From: Denitratisoma sp.
Lineage (GTDB): Bacteria > Pseudomonadota > Gammaproteobacteria > Burkholderiales > Rhodocyclaceae
Length of the DNA stretch: 64,000 nt
Direction of reading: 5' to 3'
NCBI GenBank assembly: GCA_032027165.1
Contig: JAVSMO010000001.1
Location: 1,986,458-2,050,457, forward strand
The notes under the pieces are model-generated. The model did no database searches. It saw nothing but the letters and a program-made list of their open reading frames with translations, and was not told the DNA's origin. A program made the translations under genes and the position numbers. Below, in pieces: positions 63,040-64,000 of this stretch; position 1 is the stretch's first letter; every line of letters begins with the position of its first letter.

Positions 63040-64000
63040 ACTGGCTCGCCGTGCTCGGCGGACTGGCCGGCGGCGTCGGCCTGTTCCTGCTCGGCATGGG
63101 GCTGATGACCGACGGCCTCAAGCTCGCCGCCGGCCCGGCGCTCGAGCGCACCCTCGCCCGCTCGACGCAGACGCGGCTGCGCGGGCTCGTCTCGGGCGCG
63201 CTGGTCACCATCCTCGTGCAATCCTCCAGCGCCGTCACCGTCGCCACCATCGGCTTCGTCAACGCCGGCCTGCTCAGCCTCGGCCAGTCGCTGTGGGTGC
63301 TGTTCGGCGCCAACGTCGGCACCACCATGACCGGCTGGCTGGTCGCCCTGGTCGGCCTGAAGTTCGACATCGCGCTGCTGGCGCTGCCGCTGATCGGCCT
63401 CGGCATGCTGCTGCGCCTGACGGGGGAAGGCAGCCGGCGCGGTGCGCTCGGCACCGCCATCGCCGGCTTCGGCGTGCTGTTCCTCGGCATCGACCTGCTC
63501 AAGGACGCCTTCTCCGGCGTCGCCGCCGATTTCACGCTGCCGCACTGGGACGGCCCGCTCGGCGTCCTCGCCCTGGTGCTGGTCGGCGTCCTGATGACGG
63601 TGCTGATGCAGGCCTCCGCCGCCGCCCTCGTGCTGGCCTTCACCGCCGCCCAGGGCGGCATGCTCGGCGTCGACGCCGCCGCGGCGGTGGTCATCGGCGC
63701 CAACGTCGGCACCACCGTGACGGCGGTCATCGCCACCGTCGGCGCCACCTCGAACGCGAAGCGGGCGGCGGCGGCGCACGTCCTCTTCAACGTCCTCACC
63801 GCCGCCGTCGCCCTGCTGCTGCTGCCCTGGCTGCTCGCCGCGCTCGGCATGCTGCGCGCGGCGCTCGGGCTCGACTCGGCGCCGGCCGCCAAGCTGGCGC
63901 TGTTCCACACTGCCTTCAACCTGCTCGGCGTGGCGCTGATCTGGCCGCTGACCGGATGGCTGACCGGTTTCCTCGAGGCCCGCTTCCGCAGCGCCGAGGA
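63036..64000 (+). CDS. Na+/phosphate cotransporter family protein (partial)
   Basis: First 321 residues, running off the right edge; GTG start overlapping mrpG's TGA. Two repeats carry the QSSS-type motifs (TILVQSSSAVTVATIGFVNAG at about 60-80 and VLMQASAAALVLAF), with GANVGTT twice. This is the NptA/YjbB-type Na/Pi family. Usual length is about 550 residues with a PhoU-like tail, which would lie outside the window. Confidence 0.88.
   Translation, partial: MNWLAVLGGLAGGVGLFLLGMGLMTDGLKLAAGPALERTLARSTQTRLRGLVSGALVTILVQSSSAVTVATIGFVNAGLLSLGQSLWVLFGANVGTTMTGWLVALVGLKFDIALLALPLIGLGMLLRLTGEGSRRGALGTAIAGFGVLFLGIDLLKDAFSGVAADFTLPHWDGPLGVLALVLVGVLMTVLMQASAAALVLAFTAAQGGMLGVDAAAAVVIGANVGTTVTAVIATVGATSNAKRAAAAHVLFNVLTAAVALLLLPWLLAALGMLRAALGLDSAPAAKLALFHTAFNLLGVALIWPLTGWLTGFLEARFRSAE

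Noticed and set aside
1..64000. RNA genes, insertion sequences, prophage, CRISPR arrays, origins
   Set aside because: Nothing resembling tRNA or rRNA sequence, transposases, terminal inverted repeats, regularly spaced repeats or DnaA-box clusters was seen by eye; a tool-based search could still find small RNAs.

Overview
This is a 64 kb GC-rich chromosomal window from a respiratory Gram-negative bacterium. The betaproteobacterial porin, TRAP transporter, NtrC-type control, multihaem cytochromes and membrane-anchored molybdo/iron-sulfur modules fit a Rhodocyclaceae-like betaproteobacterium. That placement is inference: the window holds no rRNA or tRNA gene. I saw no insertion sequence, phage or CRISPR array.

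Layout. (1) 1-2.4 kb: accessory genes, namely a Fic protein behind a palindromic operator, a small DUF2892 membrane protein, and a nucleotidyltransferase (wHTH-MNT) plus HEPN-like toxin-antitoxin-type pair. (2) 2.4-6.8 kb: a two-gene RND efflux system with a consensus promoter. (3) 7-9.5 kb: NADP-type glutamate dehydrogenase behind two NtrC-type boxes, and a double-thioredoxin periplasmic protein. (4) 9.5-14.4 kb: sulfide:quinone oxidoreductase, an MFS permease with arsenate reductase, a Crp/Fnr regulator, a cytochrome c'-like protein and a GlcG/HbpS-like protein. (5) 14.5-19.8 kb: a 12-gene minus-strand sulfur-handling operon (two YeeE/YedE permeases, a TusA-like carrier, two DsrE-like proteins, two rhodaneses, small membrane proteins, a cytochrome c), with a divergent ribbon-helix-helix gene. 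(6) 20.2-25.7 kb: a thioredoxin/CcdA-like membrane protein, a Gly/Met-rich periplasmic protein and an ars operon (arsR-arsC-acr3-permease-thioredoxin). (7) 25.7-38.7 kb: a periplasmic sensor, histidine kinase and sigma-54 activator divergent from a sigma-54 promoter. That promoter drives an FeS-NrfD-molybdopterin oxidoreductase operon of Ttr/Srd/Psr type, followed by a TorD chaperone and accessory genes. (8) 39-43 kb: a second membrane complex (FeS protein, NrfD protein, four-haem cytochrome) and a hemerythrin-like protein that has lost iron ligands. (9) 43-47 kb: a TRAP transporter. (10) 47-64 kb: ion transport, with a CPA2 antiporter, an NhaD-like antiporter, a UspA protein, a porin, a DASS/ArsB-like permease, a Na/Ca exchanger, a Ca-type P-ATPase, Mrp antiporter genes A(B)CDEFG and a truncated Na/Pi cotransporter.

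How it works together. The energy genes all handle sulfur or chalcogen oxyanions: SQR, YeeE/TusA/DsrE/rhodanese trafficking, and a Ttr/Srd-like reductase whose divergent PhnD-like sensor, kinase and sigma-54 regulator mirror the ttrSR/ttrBCA arrangement. Two arsenic loci and several cation exporters suggest a metal- and sulfur-rich habitat.

The most unusual signal is not a gene. A 24-bp bipartite word, AAAGTCAGTC then 8 variable bases then ACGGCG, occurs 14 times: 9 perfect copies, 4 with one mismatch and 1 with two. It is found on both strands, almost always inside coding regions and in several reading frames. By length and number it cannot be chance, and its use of different frames rules out a protein motif. 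I found no feature type that explains it. It behaves like a genome-wide DNA-level recognition sequence, comparable in kind to DNA uptake or chromosome-organising sequences.
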